Shown here: positions 41,527 to 52,046 of the stretch, piece by piece | Numbering within the stretch: the first letter of the stretch is position 1 | How the letters are laid out: every line of letters starts with the position of its first letter | Assembly (NCBI RefSeq): GCF_900103865.1 | Contig: NZ_FNII01000003.1 | Location: 124,001 to 188,000, forward strand | Direction: 5' to 3' | DNA length: 64,000 nucleotides | Source: Vreelandella arcis | Lineage (GTDB): Bacteria > Pseudomonadota > Gammaproteobacteria > Pseudomonadales > Halomonadaceae | Translations under genes and position numbers: made by a program | The notes under the pieces: model-generated | Databases searched by the model: none | What the model was told of the DNA's origin: nothing | The model's input: only the letters and a program-made list of their open reading frames with translations

Positions 41527-41991
41527 ATGAAGCGAAGTAGAACCATGGAGTTTGGCGTCGGCCTGTTTATATTAGTGGGTGTTCTGGGAATGGTGTTTTT
41601 GGGGCTGCGCGTCAGTGGCCTTAGCTTTTCAGGGCCGTCGAACACTTTTCAGCTAGACGCGCATTTTTCCAATATTGGCGGGTTAAAGCCTCGTGCACGA
41701 GTCTCGATGGCTGGCGTGACGGTCGGCCACGTCGATGCCATTGAGCTCGATACCAAGTGGTATGATGCACGGGTAACGCTAAACCTGGACAGTGAGCTGG
41801 AGGGTCAGATTTCCCGCGATGCCACGGCCGCTATTTTGACATCAGGCTTACTAGGCGAGCAGTACGTTGGGTTGAGTATGGGAGGGGATCCCGAAATGTT
41901 AGAAGCTGGCGAAACAATCCGTGATACGCAATCAGCGCTGGTGCTTGAAGAACTTATTCAGCAATTTATATCCAATATGGCAACGAATTAA
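41527..41991 (+). CDS. mlaD: MlaD, MCE-domain subunit
   Basis: Single-MCE-domain protein (154 aa; E. coli 183) that forms a periplasmic hexameric ring on MlaFE. One N-terminal membrane helix (~residues 10-29), then the MCE domain with Gly-Leu-Lys-Pro-Arg-Ala-Arg-Val near residue 54 and Leu-Leu-Gly-Glu-Gln-Tyr-Val-Gly-Leu near residue 110. 91 nt separate it from mlaC, with no hairpin seen. Confidence 0.96.
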   Translation: MKRSRTMEFGVGLFILVGVLGMVFLGLRVSGLSFSGPSNTFQLDAHFSNIGGLKPRARVSMAGVTVGHVDAIELDTKWYDARVTLNLDSELEGQISRDATAAILTSGLLGEQYVGLSMGGDPEMLEAGETIRDTQSALVLEELIQQFISNMATN

Positions 41992-42082
41992 CCGTTGCAA
42001 TAGCGAGTGATTTGCCGTGTTACGTGCCAGCCGATGCTAAAGGTGGTGTGGCGGGTGTATTCGCCCTCGGGAGAAGGAGAAA

Positions 42083-42745
42083 ATGATGTTGGCAAAAAAA
42101 TGGTCGTTAATGACGGGGGTTGGCTTTTTCGCCGCGCTACTCGTCACGCTAATGCCGCTATCGGCAAGTGCTCAGTCCGCGTCGCCTGAGGCGATTATCC
42201 GCGACAATATAAACGAGTTTATGGAGCAGCTTGAGGGGCGCGAGGCGTACTACGAAGACAATATTGATGAGCTAAAACAAAAAGTAGATGAAAGCCTCGA
42301 AGAAGTGGCGGACTTCCGTTACATCGGCGCTAGCGTGATGGGCATTTATTTCCGCAATGCCTCGCCAGAGCAGCGTAGCCGTTTTGTCGATGTGTTCCGT
42401 AAGACGCTGATCGATACCTATGCGCGTGGCTTGGTGACCTTTGACTACGAAGATATTCGCGTACTTGATGATCAGCGTCCGCAGCGTGAAGAAGATCGCG
42501 CCAGTGTGGCTATGGAAGTGATTGGCACCAACGGCGATGTGTATCCTGTTAACTACAGTCTCCGCTTGTCAGACGGTGAGTGGCGTGTGGTCAATGTGAT
42601 TGTTAACGGCATTAATTTAGGGCTGACCTTCCGTAATCAGTTTGATCAAGCGATGCGCGACAATAACCGTGACTATGACGCGGTTATTGAGGGCTGGTCA
42701 CCGGAGGTTGGCGTTGACGAGATGAAAGAAGGAGGCGATGCGTGA
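42083..42745 (+). CDS. mlaC: MlaC, periplasmic phospholipid carrier
   Basis: Soluble shuttle (220 aa; E. coli 211) between the outer-membrane MlaA-porin complex and MlaFEDB. Signal peptide residues ~1-32 ending Ala-Ser-Ala-Gln. The Ttg2D/MlaC family features include Phe-Arg-Tyr-Ile-Gly near residue 77 and Phe-(Arg)-Lys-Thr-Leu-Ile-Asp-Thr-Tyr near residue 107. Starts at one of two adjacent ATGs behind GAAGGAG. The stop overlaps the mlaB GTG (GTGA). Confidence 0.95.
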   Translation: MMLAKKWSLMTGVGFFAALLVTLMPLSASAQSASPEAIIRDNINEFMEQLEGREAYYEDNIDELKQKVDESLEEVADFRYIGASVMGIYFRNASPEQRSRFVDVFRKTLIDTYARGLVTFDYEDIRVLDDQRPQREEDRASVAMEVIGTNGDVYPVNYSLRLSDGEWRVVNVIVNGINLGLTFRNQFDQAMRDNNRDYDAVIEGWSPEVGVDEMKEGGDA

Positions 42746-43080
42746 CGGTAATTTATACCGATCGCGATGTGTCGCTCCATCATCAAGCCGACGGTTTGAG
42801 CGTAAGGGGAGATGTGGACGTTACCTCGGCGGCAGCGCTTGCCGCTGAGGGCAGTCGTTGGTTGGTCAGCCAGCTGCCTGCGGCGGTATCGTTTGATTTT
42901 AGCGATGTGGCAACACCGCGAAACGTTGCGCTAAGCGTTTTATTACAGTGGCTGCGTACCTGTCACCAGCAACATATCGACGTGACGGCTATTGCGCTTT
43001 CAGCGCCGCTTGAGCGGCTTGCGGGGCTGGCGGAGCTAGACGCATTGATCAAATCGCCGGATGAAAAGCCTGTCCACTAA
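42742..43080 (+). CDS. mlaB: MlaB, STAS-domain subunit
   Basis: Cytosolic STAS-domain protein (112 aa; E. coli 97) that binds MlaF and is needed for its activity. The STAS pattern is visible: beta strand Ser-Val-Arg-Gly-Asp-Val-Asp-Val-Thr-Ser near residue 20 and Ser-Phe-Asp-Phe-Ser-Asp-Val near residue 50. GTG start at 42742, coupled to mlaC by a four-base overlap. STAS proteins are weakly conserved, so the name rests partly on position. Confidence 0.88.
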   Translation: MTVIYTDRDVSLHHQADGLSVRGDVDVTSAAALAAEGSRWLVSQLPAAVSFDFSDVATPRNVALSVLLQWLRTCHQQHIDVTAIALSAPLERLAGLAELDALIKSPDEKPVH

Positions 43081-43177
43081 TCCCTGGGCGTCGCCAAACA
43101 GCGGGCTTTTCTTTATGATGTCCTCCCCTTGATGTCCATCTATCATGTTACCCAATCCTTTAAGGAGTCTCTGACCT

Positions 43178-44702
<1,525 letters not shown>

Positions 44703-44730
44703 GCCTGGCCCTCAACCATTGGCAAACAAA

Positions 44731-45387
44731 ATGAGTAATCAGTTAATTGTCGCGCTCTCGAAAGGGCGCATTCTGGATGAAACCCTGCCGCTACTGGCCG
44801 ACGCGGGTATCACCCCCATAGAGGATCTGCACAAAAGCCGTAAGCTTCTATTTGATACCAATTTACCCGATGTTAAATTTGTCGTGATTAGAGCTACGGA
44901 CGTCCCCACATACGTGCAGTTGGGGGCGGCGGATCTGGGGGTGGCTGGGAAAGATGTCTTATTGGAGCATGGTGCCGAAGGGCTTTACGAACCCCTTGAT
45001 CTAGACATCGCACGCTGCAAGCTAATGACCGCTGGCGTCACCGGGGAGCCACCCAAGCTAGCGCGTCGTCGCGTGGCGACCAAGTTTGTCAATATTGCCC
45101 GGCGCTACTATGCCGAGCAGGGTATTCAAGCCGACGTTATTAAGCTTTACGGCGCGATGGAGCTGGCACCGTTGATGAATTTGGCCGATGAAATCGTCGA
45201 TATCGTGGATACCGGCAATACCCTACGTGCCAATGGCATGGAGCCGCGTGAATTGATTGCCCCGATTAGTACGCGCCTGGTTGCCAACAAAGCCGCGATG
45301 ACCATGAAGCACGCAAGGATCAAGCCACTATTAGCACGCCTTGAGCAGGCTGTTGCCAAGCGCAAAACGATATCGCCCGCCGACTAA
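44731..45387 (+). CDS. hisG: ATP phosphoribosyltransferase, short form
   Basis: First enzyme of histidine synthesis, catalytic subunit. 218 aa: it has the two-lobed periplasmic-binding-protein-like catalytic core and ends without the ~80-residue C-terminal regulatory domain of long HisG, so it needs HisZ (encoded at 1.6 kb). Visible motifs: Leu-Ser-Lys-Gly-Arg-Ile near residue 8, Ala-Asp-Leu-Gly-Val-Ala-Gly-Lys-Asp near residue 68, Asp-Ile-Val-Asp-(Thr)-Gly-x-Thr-Leu near residue 155. ATG at 44731; a TTG four codons upstream is possible. hisD follows after 12 nt. Confidence 0.95.
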   Translation: MSNQLIVALSKGRILDETLPLLADAGITPIEDLHKSRKLLFDTNLPDVKFVVIRATDVPTYVQLGAADLGVAGKDVLLEHGAEGLYEPLDLDIARCKLMTAGVTGEPPKLARRRVATKFVNIARRYYAEQGIQADVIKLYGAMELAPLMNLADEIVDIVDTGNTLRANGMEPRELIAPISTRLVANKAAMTMKHARIKPLLARLEQAVAKRKTISPAD

Positions 45388-45399
45388 CGTGAGGTTGCT

Positions 45400-46719
45400 A
45401 TGAACGAGACAACTACGGCGACAATAGCACGACTCAATACCGCCGATGAGACGTTTGCCACGCAATTGGATGCGTTGCTCGACTGGGAAGGGGTGTCGGA
45501 CAGTGCTGTTCAACGGCGCGTTGACGATATTCTGACCAGCGTTAAGCAGCGAGGCGATGAGGCTGTGATCGAGGCCACTAATCGCTTTGATCGCATGTCG
45601 GCGACTCACATCGACGAACTGCGCTTAACGGCTGAACAGTTGCGTCATGCTTTTGAGCAGTTGCCTGCCGAGCAACGCGACGCGCTGGCCAGTGCCGCCG
45701 AACGCATTCGGCGCTATCACGAGCGTCAAAAGCCCACTTCCTGGCAGTACGAAGAGCCCGACGGTACCGTGCTGGGTCAGCAAGTAACGGCGATTGATCG
45801 TGCCGGTATTTATGTGCCAGGCGGTAAGGCGGCTTATCCTTCATCGGTACTGATGAATGCCATCCCCGCTCATGTGGCCGGCGTCCAAGAGATCATTATG
45901 GTGGTGCCTACGCCGGATGGTGTGCTGAATGACCTGGTTCTGGCTGCGGCCTATGTTGCCGGTGTGAATCAGGTGTTTACCATCGGTGGTGCTCAGGCCA
46001 TTGGCGCGCTTGCTTATGGTACCGAGAGCATTCCACGGGTCGACAAGATCGTCGGGCCCGGGAACATTTATGTTGCCACGGCCAAGCGGGCGGTATTTGG
46101 CCAGGTGGGTATCGATATGATTGCTGGTCCCTCAGAAATTATGGTGGTGTCTGACGGCCGTACCGATCCGGACTGGCTAGCGATGGACTTGTTCTCTCAA
46201 GCCGAGCACGACGAGGATGCTCAGGCGATTCTGGTAAGTTGGGACGCCGAGCATCTTGCTGAGGTGGAGGCGGCTATCGAGCGTCTGTTACCGACGTTGG
46301 AGCGTGCCGACATCGTGCGCGAGTCGCTTCGTCGTCGCGGGGCTTTGATCCACTGCCGCGATGCCCAGGAGGCGATTACGCTGGTTAACCGCGTAGCGCC
46401 CGAGCACCTTGAGCTATCCGTGGAAACGCCTAACGACTGGTTGGCTGATATTCGTCATGCCGGCGCCATTTTTATGGGGCGTTACACTGCGGAGGCGTTA
46501 GGCGATTATTGCGCTGGACCGAACCATGTGCTGCCAACCTCCGGCACGGCGCGTTTTTCATCGCCGCTTGGGGTGTACGATTTCCAGAAACGCTCGTCGC
46601 TGATTCATTGCTCAGCGCAGGGCGCGTCGGCGCTTGGTGAAATCGCTTCGGTATTGGCTCGGGGTGAATCGTTAACGGCGCATGCACGCTCGGCAGAGTA
46701 TCGTATCCGCCGCTCTTAA
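45400..46719 (+). CDS. hisD: Histidinol dehydrogenase
   Basis: Zinc enzyme for the last two steps of histidine synthesis (histidinol to histidine with two NAD+). 439 aa (E. coli 434). The signature Ile-Asp-Met-Ile-Ala-Gly-Pro-Ser-Glu is near residue 238, with zinc-site Gln-Ala-Glu-His-Asp-Glu near residues 267-272 and Pro-Glu-His-Leu-Glu near residue 334. Starts 12 nt after hisG. The next gene is inverted, so the hisC seen next in Pseudomonas is absent here. Confidence 0.97.
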   Translation: MNETTTATIARLNTADETFATQLDALLDWEGVSDSAVQRRVDDILTSVKQRGDEAVIEATNRFDRMSATHIDELRLTAEQLRHAFEQLPAEQRDALASAAERIRRYHERQKPTSWQYEEPDGTVLGQQVTAIDRAGIYVPGGKAAYPSSVLMNAIPAHVAGVQEIIMVVPTPDGVLNDLVLAAAYVAGVNQVFTIGGAQAIGALAYGTESIPRVDKIVGPGNIYVATAKRAVFGQVGIDMIAGPSEIMVVSDGRTDPDWLAMDLFSQAEHDEDAQAILVSWDAEHLAEVEAAIERLLPTLERADIVRESLRRRGALIHCRDAQEAITLVNRVAPEHLELSVETPNDWLADIRHAGAIFMGRYTAEALGDYCAGPNHVLPTSGTARFSSPLGVYDFQKRSSLIHCSAQGASALGEIASVLARGESLTAHARSAEYRIRRS

Positions 46720-46754
46720 CCGGCCCACCGTCCACGTGGCCGTCAAGGCTTAGG

Positions 46755-48008
46755 TTAGTCGCCGCTTCGCCGAGTCCCGTCGGCTTGCGGCAGCGTTGAT
46801 GGTATGGGCCGCTCGCCGACCTCCAGCGTCATTTCCATACGCTCGCCATCGCGCACAATGGTCAGTGGTAGTGAGGTGCCCGGTTCAATCGAAGCAATAT
46901 CGCTCATGGTTGAGCGCGCATCGAGAATCGGCTCACCGTCAACCGCTAATAGAACATCGCCCGCCACCAGGCCGGCCTGGGCTGCCGGGCCGCCGTCGAC
47001 GATGCCCGCGACGATGACGCCCTGAGGGGTGCGTAGGCCAAAGGAGGCGGCAAGCTCTCTTGATAGTGCCTGGGCCTCAATGCCCAACCAGCCACGGATA
47101 ACGCGGCCTTGGGTGACCAGTTCGTCTAAAATGCTATGGGCAAGATTCGCCGGGATGGCAAAACCAATGCCCTGTGAGCCGCCTGAGCGCGAGAAAATCG
47201 CCGTATTTATACCCACCAACGCTCCCTCTGGATTAACCAACGCACCCCCCGAGTTACCCGGGTTTATGGCCGCATCGGTTTGAATAAAATCTTCGTAAGC
47301 GTTTAGCCCTAAATGGCTACGGCCAGTGGCGCTGATAATGCCCATGGTGACGGTTTGGCCAACGCCAAACGGGTTGCCGATGGCCAGTGCTACATCGCCC
47401 ACGGCGACATCCGTCGAGTTGCTTAATTCAATGACAGGCAAATCCTCAAGATCAATCTTTAGCACGGCGAGATCGCTTTCCGGGTCGGTGCCGATGACTT
47501 TGGCGAGCGTTTCACGACCGTCGCGCAAGGCGACCTGGATTTCGTCGGCACCGTTGATGACGTGGTGATTGGTCAGCACGTACCCCTCGTCACTCACAAT
47601 CACACCCGACCCTAAGCTGGACAGCATGCGCTGTTGCCTAGTGGCATCGTCGCCGTTGAAAAATTGCTCAAAGAACGGGTCTGACATCAACGGGTGTTCG
47701 TCTCGCTCGACAATGCGTGATGAATAGACATTGACGACTGCCGGGGCGGCCTGGTTGACCGCGTCAGCGTAGCTGGCGGGCCCTTGGTTGCGGGCCAAAG
47801 GCGCTGCTTGGCGAATCTCGGGAGCCGGGCGTTCTGCATCGGTATCTTGATCAGTGGTAGTGACTAAAGACGGTGGTGGCTCAACAGTCTGGGAAGAAGA
47901 ACCCTGAAAGGGCACCGGAAAGCGGTCGGGGAACGCAAGCAAGACCAGGGCTGCTATCAAAATGCCAGTGATGATGGGCCATATATAAGGCAGCACAAAG
48001 CGTTGCAT
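46755..48008 (-). CDS. algW: DegS/AlgW-like periplasmic serine protease
   Basis: Membrane-anchored trypsin-like protease (417 aa; E. coli DegS 355) that senses misfolded outer-membrane proteins through its PDZ domain and makes the first cut in the sigma-E anti-sigma factor. One membrane helix at ~residues 8-26, a Pro/Ser/Gln-rich linker to ~residue 85, then the protease domain with the triad His149, Asp179 and Ser253 (Gly-Asn-Ser-Gly-Gly), and one C-terminal PDZ domain (~residues 300-395). One PDZ and a retained anchor favour DegS/AlgW over DegP/MucD. The linker is longer than in DegS. Neighbours match the algW locus of Pseudomonas. Confidence 0.9.
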   Translation of the reverse strand: MQRFVLPYIWPIITGILIAALVLLAFPDRFPVPFQGSSSQTVEPPPSLVTTTDQDTDAERPAPEIRQAAPLARNQGPASYADAVNQAAPAVVNVYSSRIVERDEHPLMSDPFFEQFFNGDDATRQQRMLSSLGSGVIVSDEGYVLTNHHVINGADEIQVALRDGRETLAKVIGTDPESDLAVLKIDLEDLPVIELSNSTDVAVGDVALAIGNPFGVGQTVTMGIISATGRSHLGLNAYEDFIQTDAAINPGNSGGALVNPEGALVGINTAIFSRSGGSQGIGFAIPANLAHSILDELVTQGRVIRGWLGIEAQALSRELAASFGLRTPQGVIVAGIVDGGPAAQAGLVAGDVLLAVDGEPILDARSTMSDIASIEPGTSLPLTIVRDGERMEMTLEVGERPIPSTLPQADGTRRSGD

Positions 48009-48051
48009 TGTAGGGTTCCTTTGGGGAGCGTCAAAACGTTTGGAGATTAGT

Positions 48052-48068
48052 ACTGACGGGCCGTCAGT
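48052..48068. promoter_or_regulatory. 8+1+8 palindrome in the algW / Nif3-like divergent region
   Basis: ACTGACGG-G-CCGTCAGT, an inverted repeat with arms matching at all eight positions and one central base. It lies 44 bp from the algW start and 72 bp from the Nif3-gene start, and is followed on the plus strand by TTTTA. It could be an operator or a small hairpin; the factor is unknown. Confidence 0.45.
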
Positions 48069-48139
48069 TTTACACTGGTAAATGGTAACATTTTATTTGT
48101 TTATATCTTATGGGTACCCGTAAATCCCTAGGAGAGACA

Positions 48140-48901
48140 GTGATTCAACGCGATACATTAGTCGCCGCCTGTGACCATCAGCTGCGTGCGTCAGAGTTTA
48201 AAGATTTTACCATCAACGGCTTGCAGGTGGCGGGTCGGGAGCGCGTCGCGCGGGTCATGACCGGCGTCACGGCTTGTCAGTCATTGCTTGACGAAGCGGT
48301 AAATTGGCAAGCCGATATGCTAGTTGTCCACCATGGCTATTTTTGGAAAAACGAACCGATTGCGATCACGGGCATGAAGCACAGGCGAATCAAAACGCTG
48401 TTAGACCATGATATTAACCTGCTGGCCTATCATTTGCCCCTCGACGCCCACAGTGAGCTGGGTAATAACGCTGAACTGGCAAGGCGTCTAGGTTGGAAAG
48501 TTGAAGGCTGCTTAGATGGTGAGCTGGGTGAAGGTTTGCTGTGGTCGGGGCGGGTTGCTAAACCCTTAGCAGCGTCAGCGCTGGCAGAGCAGATACACCA
48601 CACGTTGCAGCGCGAGCCGCTGCTGATCGAAGCTCCCGGCGTGGGCGAAATAGAGCGGATTGCTTGGTGCACGGGCGGTGCGCAAGACATGATAAGCGCG
48701 GCTTACGAAGGTGGCGCTCAGGCATTTATTTCCGGTGAAATATCCGAGCGAACGACCCATCTTGCTAGAGAAATGGGGATTCATTATTTTGCGGCAGGGC
48801 ACCACGCCACTGAGCGGTATGGCGTTCAAGCGCTGGGTGAGTGGTTGGCGGACGAATATGGTATCGAGCATCGTTTTGTCGATATTGATAATCCGGCTTA
48901 A
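48140..48901 (+). CDS. Nif3-like dinuclear metal-centre protein
   Basis: NIF3/YbgI-family protein (253 aa), a hexameric ring with a two-metal site per subunit. Metal-ligand-like motifs are visible: Val-Val-His-His-Gly near residue 64, Ala-Tyr-His-Leu-Pro-Leu-Asp near residue 99, and Ala-Gly-His-His-Ala-Thr-Glu-Arg near residue 224. GTG at 48140 behind AGGAGA gives the family start; the frame from 48110 lacks a ribosome site. Biochemical role of the family is unsettled (GTP cyclohydrolase I type 2 names in databases are poorly supported). Divergent from algW. Confidence 0.92.
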   Translation: MIQRDTLVAACDHQLRASEFKDFTINGLQVAGRERVARVMTGVTACQSLLDEAVNWQADMLVVHHGYFWKNEPIAITGMKHRRIKTLLDHDINLLAYHLPLDAHSELGNNAELARRLGWKVEGCLDGELGEGLLWSGRVAKPLAASALAEQIHHTLQREPLLIEAPGVGEIERIAWCTGGAQDMISAAYEGGAQAFISGEISERTTHLAREMGIHYFAAGHHATERYGVQALGEWLADEYGIEHRFVDIDNPA

Positions 48902-48932
48902 AAATGCCCACCGCTATCGACGGTGGGCGTTT
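48901..48932. terminator. Bidirectional terminator between the Nif3-like gene and yhcB
   Basis: Arms gcccaccg and cggtgggc around a seven-base loop; plus-strand tail gtttct, minus-strand tail atttttaa. It serves two convergent genes. Confidence 0.8.
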
Positions 48933-48950
48933 CTAATGCGTTTGTGAACC

Positions 48951-49406
48951 TCAATAACGTGGAGGCGTTGCCGTTTCGTCGGTAGCGTCTTTTTCTTTTA
49001 GGCCGAAGTCTTCAGATAGCGTGCCGTTTTCACCATCGGCGTAGTCGCGTGGAATAGCGGGATCGTTCGACGAGTTGGCGGTGCGGCTTTCAGGCGTGCG
49101 AAGGTCGCTGAGCTCGGCAGGGCGAGGTGTCAATTTATCCAACTGCCACTGACCCGCGTCATCTTGAAGCTTTTTTTCCAGCTCGTCGGTTTCTTGGCGT
49201 ATGGCTGCCAGCGATTCGTGAACACTGGATAATTGGTTGCTGACACCGTTTTTAAGTGACGATACTTGGTGTTCACGTTCCAGAAGTGTCTGGCGCAGTG
49301 AGGCAAGTTGACGCTGGCTTTTGCTCAATAAGCGGTAGCATCCTGCGCCGATTATTAAGCCAATCACAAGGCCGATGACTGCATAAGTTAATGGCTCGCT
49401 TTCCAC
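48951..49406 (-). CDS. zapG: YhcB/ZapG, DUF1043 membrane protein
   Basis: Inner-membrane coiled-coil protein (151 aa; E. coli YhcB/ZapG 132) linked to cell division and envelope growth. One membrane helix at ~residues 7-23 (Ala-Val-Ile-Gly-Leu-Val-Ile-Gly), then a coiled coil to about residue 85 and a Ser/Thr/Asp-rich tail. GTG at 49406, preceded by AGGGAG, gives the family N-terminus; the 43-residue upstream extension is rejected. Divergent from zapE, as in E. coli. Confidence 0.87.
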   Translation of the reverse strand: MESEPLTYAVIGLVIGLIIGAGCYRLLSKSQRQLASLRQTLLEREHQVSSLKNGVSNQLSSVHESLAAIRQETDELEKKLQDDAGQWQLDKLTPRPAELSDLRTPESRTANSSNDPAIPRDYADGENGTLSEDFGLKEKDATDETATPPRY

Positions 49407-49464
49407 ATTTATCTCCCTAGAGGCCTGCCGCTGCTTGTACGGCGCATGAAAACAGTTATATGCC

Positions 49465-49495
49465 ATTATAGGCGTCTTCATCATGGTTGGGTCAA
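49465..49495 (-). promoter_or_regulatory. Candidate promoter for yhcB/zapG
   Basis: On the minus strand TTGACC (4 of 6 to TTGACA plus C at position five) and a perfect TATAAT, separated by 19 bp, about 60 nt before the GTG start. The long spacer is suboptimal. Confidence 0.4.
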
Positions 49496-49597
49496 TGCTC
49501 ATGCGTTGACCAACGTAACCACGTATAATTAGCACTTTATTCTAGGCCACGTGGCAATTGAGTAGCGTTCGACGGCAAATAACGGGAGCGAGAGAAG

Positions 49598-50776
49598 ATG
49601 AGGGCAACGTCGTCAGATGATGAGCCAGCGCTTCACGCGATGACGCCAATGAAGCGTTATCGGGAAGACCTCAAGCGTGAGGGGTTTCAGTACGATGCGG
49701 CCCAAGAAGCGGCTGTGGCACATTTGCAGCGCCTTTACGATGCGTTGCTTTCGACCCCGACGACGGTGCCGAAAGCAGTGCTCGCCAATAAAGGGCTAAA
49801 AGCTAAAATGGCGGGGCTGGTGGGAAAAAAATCACCGGAGGCTGAGCCGGTGACCCCGCGTGTTCAGGGGCTTTATTTCTGGGGAGGCGTGGGCAGAGGT
49901 AAAACTTACTTGGTGGATACTTTTTATGAGTCACTGCCGTTTGCCGATAAAATGCGCACCCATTTTCACCGTTTTATGCAGCGGGTTCACAACGAGCTGA
50001 GTCATTATAAAGGCGAAAAGAATCCACTGACCCTAGTGGCGAGCAAGTTTGCTAACGAAGCCCGGGTGATTTGTTTTGATGAGTTCTTTGTCAAAGATAT
50101 TACCGACGCCATGATATTGGCGAACTTGCTAGAAGCGCTCTTTGAGCGGGGGGTCGTGCTGGTGGCGACCTCGAATATCGTTCCCGATGACTTGTACAAA
50201 GATGGTTTGCAGCGCGCGCGTTTTTTGCCGGCGATCGATTTGCTTAATCGACATTGTCGCGTGGTGAATGTGGATTCGGGGGTTGATTATCGCCTGCGGG
50301 CCCTGGAGCGCGCTGAAATTTTCCACGCGCCACTGGATGAAGCGGCCGAAAAGGAATTGGCACGTAGTTTCCGCGAAATTGCCGGGCACGCGGGAGAAGC
50401 CAATGCACCGCTCGAGATCAATCAGCGTGTGCTTACCACACGCCGGTTGCACGATGATATCGTCTGGTTCGATTTTGACGAGCTTTGTGATGGGCCGCGA
50501 AGTCAAAATGACTATATTGAGCTGGCGCGGGAATTCCACACCATCATCGTCTCAAACGTGCCGACAATGCGGGGCGCACACGATGACCAGGCGAGGCGCT
50601 TTATTAACATGGTCGACGAATTTTACGACCGCGGCGTCAAAGTGTTGATGTCAGCAGAGGTGCCCGTGGAATCGCTTTATAGCGACGGCAAGCTGACGTT
50701 TGAATATCAGCGCACGCTGTCTCGGTTGCAAGAAATGCAGTCTCACGATTACCTAGCGCTTCCGCATAAACCCTAA
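49598..50776 (+). CDS. zapE: ZapE, AFG1-like division ATPase
   Basis: AFG1-family AAA-type ATPase (392 aa; E. coli ZapE 375) that acts on the Z-ring late in division and under stress. Walker A Gly-Gly-Val-Gly-Arg-Gly-Lys102-Thr; Walker B Val-Ile-Cys-Phe-Asp-Glu-Phe near residue 150. A GAGAGA-rich ribosome site precedes the ATG. There is an unusual Lys-rich insertion around residues 65-85 before the P-loop. Next to yhcB and rplM-rpsI, the conserved arrangement. Confidence 0.95.
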   Translation: MRATSSDDEPALHAMTPMKRYREDLKREGFQYDAAQEAAVAHLQRLYDALLSTPTTVPKAVLANKGLKAKMAGLVGKKSPEAEPVTPRVQGLYFWGGVGRGKTYLVDTFYESLPFADKMRTHFHRFMQRVHNELSHYKGEKNPLTLVASKFANEARVICFDEFFVKDITDAMILANLLEALFERGVVLVATSNIVPDDLYKDGLQRARFLPAIDLLNRHCRVVNVDSGVDYRLRALERAEIFHAPLDEAAEKELARSFREIAGHAGEANAPLEINQRVLTTRRLHDDIVWFDFDELCDGPRSQNDYIELAREFHTIIVSNVPTMRGAHDDQARRFINMVDEFYDRGVKVLMSAEVPVESLYSDGKLTFEYQRTLSRLQEMQSHDYLALPHKP

Positions 50777-50857
50777 TCCATTCACCTTAAATAGAGGCCC
50801 ATTGCGCCCAGTGGTAAAAAGAGCACCCATAAAAGTGTCAAGAGAGGGCATAAAGGC

Positions 50858-50886
50858 TTAACTTGGCGAACGGCATACTGTAGAAT
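50858..50886 (+). promoter_or_regulatory. Sigma-70 promoter of rplM-rpsI
   Basis: TTAACT (4 of 6) and TAGAAT (5 of 6) with a 17-bp spacer, giving a start near 50893 and a ~106-nt leader before the rplM ATG. Confidence 0.6.
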
Positions 50887-50901
50887 GCCGCTTCGCTACA
50901 T

Positions 50902-50970
50902 GTTGTGGGGTTTTACCTACAACCAAAAAAAATAGGGATGGTGCAATGCCGCTTGGCGGTATGAGGCACC
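50902..50970 (+). promoter_or_regulatory. Structured 5' leader of rplM with two hairpins
   Basis: Hairpin 1 (50902-50923) has eight-base arms gttgtggg / cctacaac (one G-U pair) and a six-base loop. Hairpin 2 (50940-50970) has an outer ggtgc / gcacc stem and an inner atgccgc / gcggtat stem. In E. coli the rplM leader is the site of L13 autoregulation; I infer a similar role here from position and structure only. Confidence 0.5.
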
Positions 50971-50998
50971 CAACACATTTAATCTGGTGATTTCATCC

Positions 50999-51427
50999 AT
51001 GAAGACGTTCAGTGCTAAGCCGCAGTCCGTCCAGCGCGATTGGTACGTTGTCGACGCAACGGACAAAACGCTCGGTCGTCTGGCAACCGAGATTGCTCGC
51101 CGCTTGCGCGGTAAGCATAAACCCGAATTTACCCCTCACGTTGATACCGGCGATTACATCGTCGTGATCAACGCGGAAAAAGTCCAAGTGACCGGCAATA
51201 AGGCGAAGGCCAAGACCTACTACCGCCACACTGGTTACCCGGGCGGTTTGCGCTCTATGACGTTCGACAAAATGCTCGACCACGCCCCTGAGCGCATTAT
51301 TGAGTCTGCCGTGAAAGGCATGCTGCCAAAAGGCCCGCTTGGCCGTGCCATGTACACAAAACTAAAAGTGTACGCTGGTGCCGAGCATCCGCATGCTGCC
51401 CAACAGCCGCTTGAACTGAACATCTGA
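50999..51427 (+). CDS. rplM: Ribosomal protein L13 (uL13)
   Basis: 50S subunit protein that binds 23S rRNA early in assembly. 142 aa, identical in length to E. coli L13, beginning Met-Lys-Thr-Phe-Ser-Ala-Lys-Pro. The motif Met-Leu-Pro-Lys-Gly-Pro-Leu-Gly-Arg near residue 104 is the family signature. A GTG four codons upstream in frame is less likely. rpsI follows after 13 nt. Confidence 0.98.
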   Translation: MKTFSAKPQSVQRDWYVVDATDKTLGRLATEIARRLRGKHKPEFTPHVDTGDYIVVINAEKVQVTGNKAKAKTYYRHTGYPGGLRSMTFDKMLDHAPERIIESAVKGMLPKGPLGRAMYTKLKVYAGAEHPHAAQQPLELNI

Positions 51428-51440
51428 GGAAATCTTCGCC

Positions 51441-51830
51441 ATGACACAGCAGTATTACGGTACCGGGCGCCGCAAGACTTCCACCGCCCGCGTCTTTATG
51501 AAGCCGGGTTCCGGCAAAATTACCGTCAACAACCGCGAGCTTGATCATTACTTCGGCCGCGTAACGGGTCGTATGGTTGTGCGTCAGCCTCTCGAGCTCA
51601 CCGAAACCCTCAACCAGTTTGACGTTTACGTCACGGTTGAAGGCGGTGGTGGTTCCGCGCAAGCCGGTGCGATTCGCCACGGCATCACACGCGCGTTAAT
51701 GAACTACAATGAAGACCTACGTCCTTCGCTACGCGCCGCTGGTTATGTAACACGCGACGCTCGCCAGGTTGAGCGTAAGAAAGTCGGCCTTCGCAAAGCG
51801 CGTCGTCGCCCGCAGTTCTCCAAGCGTTAA
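51441..51830 (+). CDS. rpsI: Ribosomal protein S9 (uS9)
   Basis: 30S protein (129 aa; E. coli 130) whose C-terminal tail reaches the P-site tRNA. Gly-Thr-Gly-Arg-Arg-Lys-Thr-Ser near the start, the Gly-Gly-Gly-x-(Ser)-x-Gln-Ala-Gly-Ala-Ile-Arg segment near residues 67-78, and the basic end Phe-Ser-Lys-Arg are diagnostic. Last gene of rplM-rpsI, followed by a strong terminator. Confidence 0.98.
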   Translation: MTQQYYGTGRRKTSTARVFMKPGSGKITVNNRELDHYFGRVTGRMVVRQPLELTETLNQFDVYVTVEGGGGSAQAGAIRHGITRALMNYNEDLRPSLRAAGYVTRDARQVERKKVGLRKARRRPQFSKR

Positions 51831-51853
51831 TCAACGCTGCTTAACTCTGCGGA

Positions 51854-51888
51854 AAACGCCCAGGCCAAATGGCCTGGGCGTTTTTTTG
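51854..51888 (+). terminator. Terminator of rplM-rpsI
   Basis: Arms aacgcccaggcc and ggcctgggcgtt around aaat, followed by seven T. The next ~150 bp before petA hold no gene; I could not choose a clear petA promoter. Confidence 0.9.
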
Positions 51889-52046
51889 CTATAAGAAAAA
51901 CTCGTCAAGGTGTACGTTAAAAATAGGCAGCATTTCTAGCGCGTTGCAGGTTGGCTAAACTACTTTATGCATAGGCCGTAAATAATAACAGTCATCCTCG
52001 TTGAAACGTTAAGCGCTACAGCGAGGAGCAAAGTGGGAGACCGGAC

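Noticed and set aside
46720..46754. Imperfect hairpin between hisD and algW as a terminator
   Set aside because: The arms need a bulge and no T-run follows on either strand.
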